A stretch of 64,000 nucleotides of DNA from CBDFKY01 sp965248995 (GCA_965248995.1 CBDFKY010000002.1:62001-126000), one strand, 5' to 3'; positions 26,403 through 35,616 are shown, counted from the stretch's first letter. The notes: generated by a model not told the origin, from the sequence alone. Program-made: numbers and translations.

Positions 26403-27076
26403 GCGCCCGCCTTTGCCCGCGCGTGAAACGGGCATTTCCAATTATTCTCCAGCACCCTGCCGCTATATTGTCGCGCTTCCGAGCTTTGTCCGTGCTGGGC
26501 AAGCATCGGATTCAAATTGCCGCTCAGTTTTTCATCGCGCTGCAAAATAGTGTCGCGGATGCGCGCATAGCTGCCTTCTTCACGCAATAGCTCGAATTGG
26601 CTGTGAAGATTGAACACCATCGCCGGTACATCGAACCGGCGCGCCGGCCTGCTGGCGTTTGGATGAAGCCCGATGACGTAGAATCCTTTGCCGCCCACGC
26701 TCATGCTGAAATGCGGTGATTCTGGGTTCGAGCTAACTTGGCTATCCCAATCATAATCTAGAGCATCATGATTATGGATGGATTGCAGGCGCTCCCACAA
26801 ATAATGCTCAAAGGCCAGTTCGCTTAAACGGGGAGTGTGCTGGAACATTACGACAAAGCTGACAAACAAACTATCGGGCGTGCAGCCTCGCGCGAATGCC
26901 TGCAATTTAGCGGTAATATCTGCGTCATTGCTCTCACGGCGTATATCGCCAGCAATGCAAAAAGCGATCTGCTTACGCATCAAGGCGGATTTTGCACCAA
27001 CGCAAGGAAACGCCTGATCTTTTAGACGTGTCTGGAAATCACCAATAGCTGTTTCAACTCGTTGCTTTTCAATCAA
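26399..27076 (-). CDS. YqcI/YcgG family protein (GntA-like N-hydroxylase)
   Basis: 225 residues. It carries the family opening block AFPCVGAKSALMRKQIAF (residues about 22-39), a central LAFEHYLWERLQSIH, and FSMSVGGKGFYVIGLHPNAS. Another family member, GntA, is a haem-dependent enzyme that N-hydroxylates a guanidino compound in guanitoxin synthesis. Whether this protein has the same reaction is inference. It is the first gene of the three-gene minus-strand operon, with a divergent 169-base gap to the tail-fibre gene that must hold its promoter. The gap is AT-rich, unlike the phage genes around it. Confidence 0.85.
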   Translation of the reverse strand: MIEKQRVETAIGDFQTRLKDQAFPCVGAKSALMRKQIAFCIAGDIRRESNDADITAKLQAFARGCTPDSLFVSFVVMFQHTPRLSELAFEHYLWERLQSIHNHDALDYDWDSQVSSNPESPHFSMSVGGKGFYVIGLHPNASRPARRFDVPAMVFNLHSQFELLREEGSYARIRDTILQRDEKLSGNLNPMLAQHGQSSEARQYSGRVLENNWKCPFHARAKAGA

Positions 27077-27245
27077 ATGGATACTGCATTTACGCGTGAC
27101 CTAAGCGGATCACTTAACCGATTAGAAAATAAATTATCCATAGGCATTAACCTATTGGCATTTCCCTAAGCTATTGAATCACAAATGTGCAAACCGTTTG
27201 AAGCATTATAGTTGATAAAAATTAACCACAAAAAGAGTTCTTCTT

Positions 27246-28817
27246 ATGACCACAACCGACCATCTCGGTATTACGCTCGTCGATCAGAGCCAATCGCAGA
27301 AGGAAGTGACCGTCAATACGGCACTAGTTATGCTCGATGCGTTGCTCAATACCGGCGTGATCGATAAAGACTTAACCGCGCCGCCTGGTTCACCGGCGAG
27401 CGGTGATGTGTATATCGCGGCAACCGGCGCAACCGGCGCATGGACAGGTAAGGATAATCAGATAGCCTGGTATAACCAGACCTGGAAATTCATTGTCCCC
27501 ACCGAAGGCCTGACCTTTTGGGTGCGGGATGAGGATAAGCTCTACAGCTGGAGCGGCACCGCCTGGACCAGTACCTTAGAGGCGCTGACCACGCCGCAAT
27601 TTTCCCGCATCGGCCTCGGCACCGCGCCGCATGCCACGCATATCATCAATCTCTACGGGCCATCGGCGCTGATTAACGGTAGCTCCGGTTTCTTCCTGCA
27701 GCTCAACAAATCTACCGCTGCGCAGAACCTGGAATTCATTTTCCAGCAGGGATTCACCACTTATGCCGAGCTGGGCTTGCTGGGCGATAATGAATTCACC
27801 CTGAAAACCTCGGATGGCACCAGCTATTACATCGCTTGGAAAATCCGCAATTCCGGCGTCACGAACTTTCTAAAAGAGGCGCTGATATCCGACATCTCAC
27901 CGATCAACCATAAGAATTACATCACCAACGGTTGCTGCGTCGTGGCCGAGCGAATCGATTACACGCTGGTCAATAACGTATGGGGCTACGGCAAAACGGA
28001 TCGCTTTCAAGGCATGGCAAGCGGCACGGCGGTTACGGCTGGCACGCTGACGCAAAGCGCATTCTCCGGCAAGGAATACCTCAAATTCCAGACCTGCACC
28101 ATCACCGGAACCGGCAAACTTTATTGGCGGCACCGTATCGAAGCCAAGGATGCAGAGATATTCCTAAACGCCATCGCGTCTTTTTCCTGCAGCATCTACC
28201 ACAATATCGGCTCCGCCATGAACGTGGTGGTGACGATTCGCAAAGCCAGCGCGACGGATAATTTCACGACCACCACCACTATCGCCACCTCCGGAAGCAT
28301 CAGCGTGCCGGATAACAGCGAAACGACCATCAAATTCGAGAACACCTCGATGGGCGATCCCAGCAACGGCATCGAAGTGGAGGTGCGCCTGGATTGCGGC
28401 GCCGTCACCAGCAAGGATTTTCTGCTGCGATTCTTTCAGCTGGAACTGGGCGCGTTTGCCACGCAATTCGTCTCCGAGCCGGTGCATATCACCCGCTCGA
28501 AATGCAAGCGCTCCTACCGTAAGATCGGCAAAGGCCTGCAAGGTGCTTTCAACTCCGCCACCGATATCGACTTGGCAATGACCTACGAAGATATGCGCAC
28601 CGCACCGACAGGCGTATTGCTCTCCACCGCCCCGGTAGTGCAGCAGATCGGCGTCGGCTCGAAAACCGGCGCATCATCCGCCATCGTCAGCGCGAACAGC
28701 TCTTACTCGAAAAATGGTGCGTATGTGCGCGTCAACGGCTTCACCGGCGGTACGGCGAAAGACCATGTATTCGTGATGACCGATGACATCTTGGCGCTCG
28801 ATGCTGACTTTACTTAA
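27246..28817 (+). CDS. DUF2793-containing phage tail fibre protein
   Basis: 523 residues. The first about 110 residues match DUF2793 (VDQSQSQKEVTVNTALVMLD, later WKFIVPTEGLTFWVRDEDKLY), a module common after the hub gene in alphaproteobacterial phages and gene transfer agents. The remainder is beta-rich with a domain resembling fibre or carbohydrate-binding segments (KLYWRHRIEAKDAEIFLNAI). It probably forms the side or central fibre that meets the host surface. It follows the cargo block, and would directly follow the tail hub gene if that block were removed. Confidence 0.85.
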   Translation: MTTTDHLGITLVDQSQSQKEVTVNTALVMLDALLNTGVIDKDLTAPPGSPASGDVYIAATGATGAWTGKDNQIAWYNQTWKFIVPTEGLTFWVRDEDKLYSWSGTAWTSTLEALTTPQFSRIGLGTAPHATHIINLYGPSALINGSSGFFLQLNKSTAAQNLEFIFQQGFTTYAELGLLGDNEFTLKTSDGTSYYIAWKIRNSGVTNFLKEALISDISPINHKNYITNGCCVVAERIDYTLVNNVWGYGKTDRFQGMASGTAVTAGTLTQSAFSGKEYLKFQTCTITGTGKLYWRHRIEAKDAEIFLNAIASFSCSIYHNIGSAMNVVVTIRKASATDNFTTTTTIATSGSISVPDNSETTIKFENTSMGDPSNGIEVEVRLDCGAVTSKDFLLRFFQLELGAFATQFVSEPVHITRSKCKRSYRKIGKGLQGAFNSATDIDLAMTYEDMRTAPTGVLLSTAPVVQQIGVGSKTGASSAIVSANSSYSKNGAYVRVNGFTGGTAKDHVFVMTDDILALDADFT

Positions 28818-28836
28818 CTTACTAAGCGAGGATTTT

Positions 28837-29184
28837 ATGGACGATCAACTTTATCAAGTCGGCGCGGGCGGCATGTTTGCGCTATTCGTATTGCGCGAGG
28901 TATTCAGCTTTCTCAAAGAGCGCCTACGCACCCAAAGTAACACGCAACTGGATCTCATCGCCAGGGAAGTGCATGAGCTGCATGAATGGCACGCTGTCAC
29001 CGACGAGGATGGAGTGAAAATCTGGTATCTGCGGCGATCGCTGGAAAATGCGATCGAAAAGCTCACCAATAATCTTGATCTCCAAACGCAGCTGCTCCGC
29101 GAAATGGTTTTAACCATGAAAGAAACGCGCTCCGATATGGAGTCTTTCATGCGTGAGCAACGCCGCAAAATCGAATTATCCTAA
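28837..29184 (+). CDS. Small membrane-anchored coiled-coil phage protein
   Basis: 115 residues from ATG 28837, with GCGAGGA upstream. An in-frame upstream start overlaps the fibre gene. A hydrophobic N-terminus (GAGGMFALFVLREVFSFL) is followed by a long charged coiled coil (TRSDMESFMREQRRKIEL at the end). Its position before the endolysin-like and holin-like genes suggests a part in lysis, such as a spanin or holin regulator. No family recognised. Confidence 0.6.
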   Translation: MDDQLYQVGAGGMFALFVLREVFSFLKERLRTQSNTQLDLIAREVHELHEWHAVTDEDGVKIWYLRRSLENAIEKLTNNLDLQTQLLREMVLTMKETRSDMESFMREQRRKIELS

Positions 29185-29194
29185 GGTAACTCCT

Positions 29195-29584
29195 ATGTTT
29201 TATAACCATTACGACCAGGTGCCATTGGCATCCTGGCGCTGGCCGCATTTTGCCCCGCGCGAAATCGCCAGCAAGGGCGACGGCTCCATTTTAATCCACG
29301 AAGCGTCCCTAGACCGCCTGGAGCATGCGCGGCAGCTGATGGGACAGCCTCTTATCATTCTTTCCGCCTACCGCGACCCGATTCACAATGCTGAGGTCGG
29401 CGGCGCACCGCTCTCCATGCACAAGCAGGGCCGGGCGTTCGATATCCGCATAGCCGGACTGGATAAATGGCAGTTGCACAATGCTTGCCAGAAGGCCGGT
29501 TTTACCGGCTTCGGCTTCTACCAAACCTTTCTACACGTTGATACTGGCAAACCACGAACCTGGGGGAAATTATGGAATTCTTAA
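29195..29584 (+). CDS. Peptidase M15-like endolysin
   Basis: 129 residues from ATG 29195, 10 bases after the previous gene. Zinc ligands of the M15/DD-carboxypeptidase fold are visible: SMHKQGRAFD (His76, Asp83) and LHVDTGKPR (His114, with Asp116). LSAYRDPIHN at about 56-65 is the usual preceding strand. Such enzymes cut peptide links in peptidoglycan and release phage at lysis. No signal peptide is seen, so it would need the holin to reach the wall. It overlaps the holin-like gene by 13 bases. Confidence 0.88.
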   Translation: MFYNHYDQVPLASWRWPHFAPREIASKGDGSILIHEASLDRLEHARQLMGQPLIILSAYRDPIHNAEVGGAPLSMHKQGRAFDIRIAGLDKWQLHNACQKAGFTGFGFYQTFLHVDTGKPRTWGKLWNS

Positions 29585-30051
29585 TGTCACTGCTATCCGG
29601 CGGCGCTACCGGCATTATCGGCACTTTTCTAGGCCGCTTCATGGGCTATTTCGAGAGCCGGCAAAATCACCGGCAAACGATGGAAAAGATGGCGCTAACC
29701 AATGATCAGGAAATCAAGCTCCTTGACCTGCAAGCCAAACTCCATGCCGACGAGTCGGAGCGTGAATTAGCCATTGCCGAAAGCAAAGCGGCGGCTGATT
29801 TACGCGTTGCCTCCTACGGCCACGATACCGGCACCGGTCAAGGCTCACAATGGGTAACGAACACATTGCGCCTAGTGCGGCCTGGCTTGACCTTGCTGCT
29901 CGTACTAGCGGTCATCGTCGTTTCTTTCTCCACCCAAGACGGGAGTGAGGATACGCGCACGCAAATCATCCAAGCCATCGTCTATCTCGCCACCAGTGCC
30001 GTGACCTGGTGGTTCGGCGACCGCGCGCCGAGCATCAAAAACCGGAAATAG
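29572..30051 (+). CDS. Holin-like protein
   Basis: 159 residues with a good GGGGGAAA site before ATG 29572. It has a hydrophobic start (SGGATGIIGTFLGRFMGYF), a charged coiled coil in the middle, then two close membrane segments (RPGLTLLLVLAVIVVSFS, AIVYLATSAVTWWFGDR). This matches the three-segment holin proposed for gene transfer agent release. It directly overlaps the M15 endolysin gene. Lysis timing is its expected task. Identification is by topology and position. Confidence 0.72.
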   Translation: MEFLMSLLSGGATGIIGTFLGRFMGYFESRQNHRQTMEKMALTNDQEIKLLDLQAKLHADESERELAIAESKAAADLRVASYGHDTGTGQGSQWVTNTLRLVRPGLTLLLVLAVIVVSFSTQDGSEDTRTQIIQAIVYLATSAVTWWFGDRAPSIKNRK

Positions 30052-30177
30052 CGCTGCCGCCCGCTGACTAACGCAGTTAGCGGCCTTTCACACACAGTCA
30101 AAACCTCGTTTGCCGGACGCGCCAAGGCGCGGTCAATCCTTCGCGCGTACCGGCAAGCGCAACGCCAATGGGGTTCT

Positions 30178-32097
30178 ATGCTTATTCTCGACTCCAATAC
30201 GAAAGCCCTGCAAATCGTGCTTGCCAGCGCGGTTGCCGCCAATTCGCTCCATTTTACCGCTTCATACGCTGATATGCTGGCTTCCCGCGCATCGCTCGGT
30301 TCAAGCCAAGGCAGTACCGATGGCGCCAATCCTGTTGTCATCGTGGCAGCTCCGCCCTCCGGCATGCAGCGGCAAATCAGATCGCTCTCGGTGCATAATA
30401 CCGACACAGCCAATGCCAAAGTGCTTTTGCAGAATAACGACAACGGCACACTGCGCAATTTGTTCGTCGTTACCCTCAATCCGGGCGATAATTTGGTTTA
30501 CGAGGATAATCACGGATTCACCGTGTTCGATAATACAGGCGCATCGAAACCGGCAGGAACGGCCAGCACTGCTGTCGGCTTAGTATCAGTCGCTAATAAC
30601 TGCAACCTGCCGACCGGCAATAACGTCATCGCCACTAACTGGGTATTCAATGCCTGGACGAAACACAAAGCCGGGCCTGCAGGCTATAAGAACATTCGCG
30701 CTAAATTCGTCAACTGGCTGATTAGCACCAACAGCGAACAGCAAGGTTATTTCGACTTCAACTTAGGCGCGGGCCTCTATCTCAACGGCCAGTTCTACCA
30801 ATTCAAATTCAATAAATCTTCTCGCACTTTCGTCAGCAAAAATTACGGCGAGGTCTGGTCGGATGTGCTGCCGATCACCATTCCGCCCAATGCCGAGTTC
30901 TACATCACCAATATCCGCCTAGCCGCCGATAACGGCGCGGCAGGCAGCTACAACGTGCTGACGAATACTGGCGGTTCCGGTTTCCGGCAAGACGGTTTCA
31001 TGAGCAGCATCGATCCCTCCCAGGATTTCACCCTCGGCGTCGGCCTTGCTTACGGCGCAAAAGCCCTGCCGTTCAATGCGACGCAGTTTGTGAGCGGCGC
31101 GGTGAGCAACCTCAAGCCTGATCCTAACAATAAAGGACGCGGCTATACCGGCGGCTTGAACATGAACGTCTGGTACGGGCCAGCAGGCGCGGGCGCGGCG
31201 GGCGCTACCCAGCCTGGCAGTGGCGTGACTGGTTATGGTACCGCCAACGCGCAAGGCCAGCTCGCCAGCATCACCTTTTCCGCCACCGGCACCGGCCACG
31301 ACCCCAGTAACCCACCGCTCATTCAATTAGCGGGTTCGGGCTCGCCTGCCACCGGCTTTGGCAATACCACCGCTTCCTATGGGCCCAGCATGATTCTGGG
31401 TGAGCCGTTAAGTCTGACCAAAGACATCTTGCTGCAAGGCGATAGCATTACTGCTGGATATGGCTCCGTCGATGCCATTGGCGACCTTTTCGGTAATTTC
31501 GGTATTTACGAGCAAGCCTTCGCCAATCGTTTTGGCATCCATAAGCTCGCCGTTTCCGGTGAAGGCGCATCCGGCTGGCTCGCTAATAATACGCGTCAGC
31601 TTGCTTTTATCGATGACGCCATCTCGCGTGGCCTGCAACTCGGCTATGTCGTCATTGCGCTCGGCGTCAATGATTTCCTCTCAAACCTCAACGCAAACGT
31701 ACTGGCTGCCGTGAAGGGCTATGTCACCGCCATCGCTAATATCTGGCGGGCGCGCGGCGCGAAGGTGCTGATGACCACGATTCCGCCCGCCTGCACGACC
31801 AGCGCCAGCAGCAACAAATTTACCACCCTGGCCGAGCAGTCGCCCTATAACGCCAATTACAATGCTGGCTCCAACGTCGATCTTTATAACGCGGCGCTGC
31901 TCAACGGCACCGGCCCGGCCAACGATGGTGTCATCGATATCAGCACACCCTGCCGCGATTCTACAACGCCCACGAAATGGCGGGTGGATTGCTTCGGCGG
32001 CACCACCGCTTTCTGTGCGGCGGACGGCATCCATCCCAGCGTAGCGGTCGGTATTCCCTTCCTGCTGCAAAACCTGCGCATTCCACCGCTCAATTAA
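30178..32097 (+). CDS. Tail protein with SGNH/GDSL hydrolase domain, copy 1
   Basis: 639 residues. The first about 125 residues form a beta-rich domain nearly repeated in the next gene (LILDSNTKALQIVL, later DNGTLRNLFVVTLNPGDNLV). The C-terminal half is an SGNH/GDSL hydrolase: LLQGDSITAGYG holds the Ser, VIALGVNDF the Asn block, and DGIHPS the Asp-His. GDSL enzymes on phage tails remove acetyl or acyl groups from surface sugars. The middle part (about 130-400) is probably a jelly-roll. It follows the lysis genes and the two copies end the late region. Confidence 0.85.
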   Translation: MLILDSNTKALQIVLASAVAANSLHFTASYADMLASRASLGSSQGSTDGANPVVIVAAPPSGMQRQIRSLSVHNTDTANAKVLLQNNDNGTLRNLFVVTLNPGDNLVYEDNHGFTVFDNTGASKPAGTASTAVGLVSVANNCNLPTGNNVIATNWVFNAWTKHKAGPAGYKNIRAKFVNWLISTNSEQQGYFDFNLGAGLYLNGQFYQFKFNKSSRTFVSKNYGEVWSDVLPITIPPNAEFYITNIRLAADNGAAGSYNVLTNTGGSGFRQDGFMSSIDPSQDFTLGVGLAYGAKALPFNATQFVSGAVSNLKPDPNNKGRGYTGGLNMNVWYGPAGAGAAGATQPGSGVTGYGTANAQGQLASITFSATGTGHDPSNPPLIQLAGSGSPATGFGNTTASYGPSMILGEPLSLTKDILLQGDSITAGYGSVDAIGDLFGNFGIYEQAFANRFGIHKLAVSGEGASGWLANNTRQLAFIDDAISRGLQLGYVVIALGVNDFLSNLNANVLAAVKGYVTAIANIWRARGAKVLMTTIPPACTTSASSNKFTTLAEQSPYNANYNAGSNVDLYNAALLNGTGPANDGVIDISTPCRDSTTPTKWRVDCFGGTTAFCAADGIHPSVAVGIPFLLQNLRIPPLN

Positions 32098-32121
32098 CCC
32101 TGCTTACCCGGAAGGTTGCCT

Positions 32122-33750
32122 ATGCTCATCCTTGATTCCAACACTAAATCCCTGCAAATTATTCTTGGCGCGGCGGTCGCTGCCAGCCAGCTACCGTTCA
32201 CTACATCCTATATCGATCTGCGCAATGGCAATCCTGCCTATGGGGCAGCGCATGGTGTCACCAACAATACCACGCCGGTCACGATGGTGGATGTGCCTGT
32301 GTCGGGCGTCCAGCGTCAAATCAAAGCCTTCACCATCCAAAACGCTGATATAGTTAGCGCTAAGGTTTTTGTGGTCAGCAACAGCAACGGCACGTTGCGC
32401 AATCTGTTCGTTGCTACGCTCGGCGCAGGGGACAACTTAGCGTATGAGGATGGGCGTGGTTTTGCCGTGTTCGATAGCACCGGCGCGATTAAGCAATCCG
32501 TAGGCAACGACCTTGCTAACAAATTCGCAGCGCTTGTGCGCAAGCCGCAGGTTGTCGCTACCAGCTGCTCCTTACATAACTCCTCCTGGGGCAATGGCGC
32601 GGGCGGCCGCTCGGATACGCGCATCGATAACCGTGTGCTTTACAATATTGCCGGAAATCAGCCAATTACTCAGCTGCAAGTCGCGGCAATGGGATTCGCC
32701 CTAAATCCCACCGGCGAGCAAATCTTTACCACGGATCTGACCTATGAAGCCGCGGTGGAAATCCTATCGCCCGCCAGCTACGAGCGTGCATTTCTCTCCA
32801 ATACTGCTCTCACGACCGTGCCTAACGGTATTCCCTATATCCTTAGCCCTCCGCTAATGTATGATTTCGCGCCGGGCAGTAGTTTTTACCTGCGCCAAAG
32901 CTACAGCGTCGCTGCTACGACTTCGACTTTTCCAGCCGGAAGCCTCGGCGGGCCATCCGGCAGCGCGGGCTATGTTTCCGCCGCCGCCAGCTCGCAAGTC
33001 GCCGGCACCGGCGCTTATACAAATCCATCAGGCGGTGCCAGCTTCGGCGGGCCGAAAACCGTCGTGCTCGGCATTCCAGCCGCGCCGATGCCCGCCGTTG
33101 CTTTCGTCGGTGACAGCATCGCCGATGGCAATAACGATACCATCGATAGCAACGGCAATATCGGCTTTATCATGCGTGGCCTATGGAATGTCGGCGGAAA
33201 GCCAATGGCATCGCTCAAGCAGACGATGGGAAGTTGGACGTATGGCAAATGCACAATAGATACATCACCGCGCCTTCGCGCCTTCTGGCCGTTCGTCACC
33301 CATGTCCTGTTCGAGCTTGGCACCAACGATATCGCCGCCGCCGTTACGCTACCTACGCTACAAGGCTACGCGCTGCAAAATTGGCAGGCTGCAAAGCGTG
33401 TCATCGGGCCATACGGCAAACCGCTGCAAGTGGCGCAATCGCTCATTATGCCACGCACCACTTCCACTGACAGCTGGGCGACGCCTGGCAATCAGACGCC
33501 AGCGGCAGGCTTTACCATTGGCGGCGTGCGCGATCAGTTCAATGCCTGGGTGAAAACGCAAGTCGGCCAAGGACTTTTGGATGCGGTCATTGACCCGAAC
33601 CAATATGTCGAAGATCAGCTAAATCCCGGCAAATGGCTAACCAACGGTTCGGCTAACTATCCTTCGACCGATGGCGTGCATCCTTCTACAGCGCTGCATA
33701 TTTTAGCCGCGCAAGCCGTTAATAGCTGGGCGCAAACGCTAGCAGCGTAA
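32122..33750 (+). CDS. Tail protein with SGNH/GDSL hydrolase domain, copy 2
   Basis: 544 residues. The ATG at 32122 is chosen because the sequence then lines up with the start of copy 1 (MLILDSNTK), with GGAAGG 6 bases upstream. The N-terminal domain is clearly related to copy 1 (NSNGTLRNLFVATLGAGDNL). The hydrolase blocks are FVGDSIADGNND, FELGTNDIAAA and DGVHPS, so the catalytic set is intact but the central part differs. A duplicated gene with diverged receptor-facing regions would broaden host range. That is inference. A strong terminator follows 20 bases later. Confidence 0.85.
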   Translation: MLILDSNTKSLQIILGAAVAASQLPFTTSYIDLRNGNPAYGAAHGVTNNTTPVTMVDVPVSGVQRQIKAFTIQNADIVSAKVFVVSNSNGTLRNLFVATLGAGDNLAYEDGRGFAVFDSTGAIKQSVGNDLANKFAALVRKPQVVATSCSLHNSSWGNGAGGRSDTRIDNRVLYNIAGNQPITQLQVAAMGFALNPTGEQIFTTDLTYEAAVEILSPASYERAFLSNTALTTVPNGIPYILSPPLMYDFAPGSSFYLRQSYSVAATTSTFPAGSLGGPSGSAGYVSAAASSQVAGTGAYTNPSGGASFGGPKTVVLGIPAAPMPAVAFVGDSIADGNNDTIDSNGNIGFIMRGLWNVGGKPMASLKQTMGSWTYGKCTIDTSPRLRAFWPFVTHVLFELGTNDIAAAVTLPTLQGYALQNWQAAKRVIGPYGKPLQVAQSLIMPRTTSTDSWATPGNQTPAAGFTIGGVRDQFNAWVKTQVGQGLLDAVIDPNQYVEDQLNPGKWLTNGSANYPSTDGVHPSTALHILAAQAVNSWAQTLAA

Positions 33751-33770
33751 CCGGCCATAGAAACATCAAA

Positions 33771-33805
33771 CGCCCCGGAGCCGAAAGGTTCCGGGGCGTT
33801 TTTTT
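33771..33805 (+). terminator. Strong intrinsic terminator at end of prophage late region
   Basis: A perfect 9 bp stem CGCCCCGGA/TCCGGGGCG is followed by seven T. It separates the phage genes from the convergent PepSY gene and could serve both strands. Confidence 0.93.
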
Positions 33806-33826
33806 GTGCCTAAATTCTGGAAAAAC

Positions 33827-34132
33827 TTACTTTGCGCCCGTAACAACCTCTCCGGTCACGGCATTAATTTTAACCTTCTTTTCCTTATCTTTATTCAGAA
33901 TTTCAATCTCATAGACGATGGTTTTATCTTCGTTTTCCATCTCTACCTTGATCGGCGTGCCGGGTTCAACCGCCTTCGCTTTAGCCAGCGCATCCGACAT
34001 GCTGATTTTGATAGAAGCAAGTTGCTCTGGCGTGAAATCATCCTTGTCAAACATCTTTGCCGAAGCCGATTGCGCGAACAGAGTTAAGCCAGCGACCGTG
34101 CATATAGTCAGAAAGATTTTTTTGTTCAGCAT
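33827..34132 (-). CDS. PepSY domain periplasmic protein
   Basis: 101 residues with GGGA before ATG 34132. The signal peptide (KKIFLTICTVAGLTLFAQSASA, cleaved near residue 25) leads to one PepSY module (MSDALAKAKAVEPGTPIKVE, then TIVYEIEILNKDKEKKVKIN, INAVTGEVV). Small PepSY proteins are often encoded beside OmpR-class two-component systems that respond to cations, and may inhibit proteases or sense ligands. Here a response regulator and kinase lie 0.8 kb away. No binding box was found right before this gene. Confidence 0.88.
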   Translation of the reverse strand: MLNKKIFLTICTVAGLTLFAQSASAKMFDKDDFTPEQLASIKISMSDALAKAKAVEPGTPIKVEMENEDKTIVYEIEILNKDKEKKVKINAVTGEVVTGAK

Positions 34133-34190
34133 CGTAATACTCCCTTGGTTAGTGGTTAATGGTCATTTTGTAATTGCAAACCCAGCCTGA

Positions 34191-34841
34191 TTATTCCCCA
34201 TAGACTTTTTCCACCTCATCCACGGCATCGAGGACAGGATTGGCAATATCGGCATAATCCGCCACGCTGGTGGAGCGGTTCGCTCGCTCTACCAGCGTAT
34301 CAAAATGTTTAATGACCGCATCCGCGTGATGCTTCTGCAAATCAGGCAGCAATGCGTTCCACGATTGCTCCAGCTGGCCTGCAGCCCTTTTAAGCTCATG
34401 TAAATCGCCCGCCTTCGCCCAAAGCTGAATCTGCCTGCCGTCATAATCCAGCAGGGTGACTTCCACCGGCATGGAAGGGTGATAATCGCGCGATGCCTCG
34501 GCCGCGAGCATAGTGAGCTGATTGGAGGCCAGTAATGCGGCATGCTGATCACCGGCCGATAATGCCTTTTCCAGCGCTGAAACCGTATCGCGCATGGTAT
34601 CGATCGTGCCTTCGTTTAATTCCCCTTCAAGGCGTCCTATGTAACGGTGCATCGCCAGAATATCCTTAAGCACCTTGCCGGATTTGCCGCCATACACAGA
34701 TTCATAGGCATGCTCGGCTTTTTCATTTAACGATTTAAGCGAGGCAAGAGCGCCGTATTGCGGCGCAGGCTCCGCACGAAGCAGGCTGGCTCCGGCCATG
34801 CTGATCACTAGCGCGGCCAAACATAAATTCGTTTTGCGCAT
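34191..34841 (-). CDS. Periplasmic protein of unknown function
   Basis: 216 residues from ATG 34841, chosen over an upstream ATG because AAGGAG lies 5 bases before it and a signal peptide (NLCLAALVISMAGASLLRAE) follows. The mature part is helical (LKSLNEKAEHAYESVYGGKS) with no family I recognise. The promoter has the tandem ATTCAG-type box, so it is likely under the response regulator encoded divergently 120 bases away. That is a common arrangement for an accessory sensor or stress protein. Function unassigned. Confidence 0.75.
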   Translation of the reverse strand: MRKTNLCLAALVISMAGASLLRAEPAPQYGALASLKSLNEKAEHAYESVYGGKSGKVLKDILAMHRYIGRLEGELNEGTIDTMRDTVSALEKALSAGDQHAALLASNQLTMLAAEASRDYHPSMPVEVTLLDYDGRQIQLWAKAGDLHELKRAAGQLEQSWNALLPDLQKHHADAVIKHFDTLVERANRSTSVADYADIANPVLDAVDEVEKVYGE

Positions 34842-34870
34842 CGGCACTCCTTCATCAGTTGCCATTCAGC

Positions 34871-34901
34871 TTTATCGCTACAATCTGAATGGAAACTGAA
34901 A
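34871..34901 (-). promoter_or_regulatory. Response-regulator tandem box plus -10 (site 1)
   Basis: On the minus strand TTTCAG-N5-ATTCAG is followed after exactly 8 bases by GATAAA, about 30 bases before the periplasmic-protein start. The box lies in the divergent gap shared with the response regulator gene, so it may also control that gene. Confidence 0.65.
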
Positions 34902-34962
34902 ATGGCAAATCGCTAACACATTATTCAAAAAGCGATATACTACTCTTGGGATGGCACTATCT

Positions 34963-35616
34963 ATGCGGATACTTTTAGTCGAGGATGACGAATTACTAGG
35001 CAAGGCATTGGAAACCGGCCTCAAGCAAGGCGGCTACACGCCTGAATGGGTCAAAGACGGCGAAAGCGCGCTGCTTGCCATCAAAACCGGCGGTTTCAGC
35101 GCCATTGCCCTGGATATCAACCTGCCTAAGCTGAACGGCCTCGATGTGCTCAAGCGCCTGCGCCAAAATCAGCATATTCCAGTGGTCATTATGACCGCGC
35201 GCGACGCGCTGGAGCAGCGTATTGAAGGGCTAGACCTCGGCGCGGATGATTACCTCGTAAAGCCATTTGAAATGGATGAGCTGCTGGCGCGCCTGCGCGC
35301 CGTCATGCGCCGCAGTCAAGGGCGCTCCAATGCCATCATCACCTTTCAGGATATCGTGATGGATACCAATGCCCGCAAGGTCATGAAAGGGGGAGAGTGG
35401 ATTCGCCTGTCGGCACGTGAATATCAGATCCTCGCGCTGCTTATGGAGCGTTCGGGGCGCATCATGAGCAAGTCGGAAATCGAGGAGCAAATCTACAGCT
35501 GGGACGGCGATGTGGAAAGCAACACCGTTGAAGCAGCCATATACACGATACGTAAAAAACTAGGTAAGGAGCTGATTACCACCATTCGCGGCGTCGGCTA
35601 TATGGTGAATGTATGA
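34963..35616 (+). CDS. OmpR/PmrA-family response regulator
   Basis: 217 residues starting MRILLVEDDELL at 34963. An ATG 12 bases upstream is in frame, but its ribosome site is too close. The receiver domain has the acidic pair D8-D9, phosphorylated Asp51 (ALDINLPKLNGL), Thr78 in IMTAR, and Lys100 in YLVKPF. The C-terminal winged helix (SAREYQILALLMERSGRIMS, then VEAAIYTIRKKLG) is complete. It resembles PmrA/QseB/BqsR-type regulators, which bind two tandem half-sites. Five such sites occur in this window. It is translated together with the kinase (ATGA overlap). Confidence 0.93.
   Translation: MRILLVEDDELLGKALETGLKQGGYTPEWVKDGESALLAIKTGGFSAIALDINLPKLNGLDVLKRLRQNQHIPVVIMTARDALEQRIEGLDLGADDYLVKPFEMDELLARLRAVMRRSQGRSNAIITFQDIVMDTNARKVMKGGEWIRLSAREYQILALLMERSGRIMSKSEIEEQIYSWDGDVESNTVEAAIYTIRKKLGKELITTIRGVGYMVNV

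Noticed and set aside
30055..30095. Hairpin CCGCTGACT/AGTTAGCGG after the holin-like gene
   Set aside because: One mismatch and only three T after it; too weak to list as a terminator.
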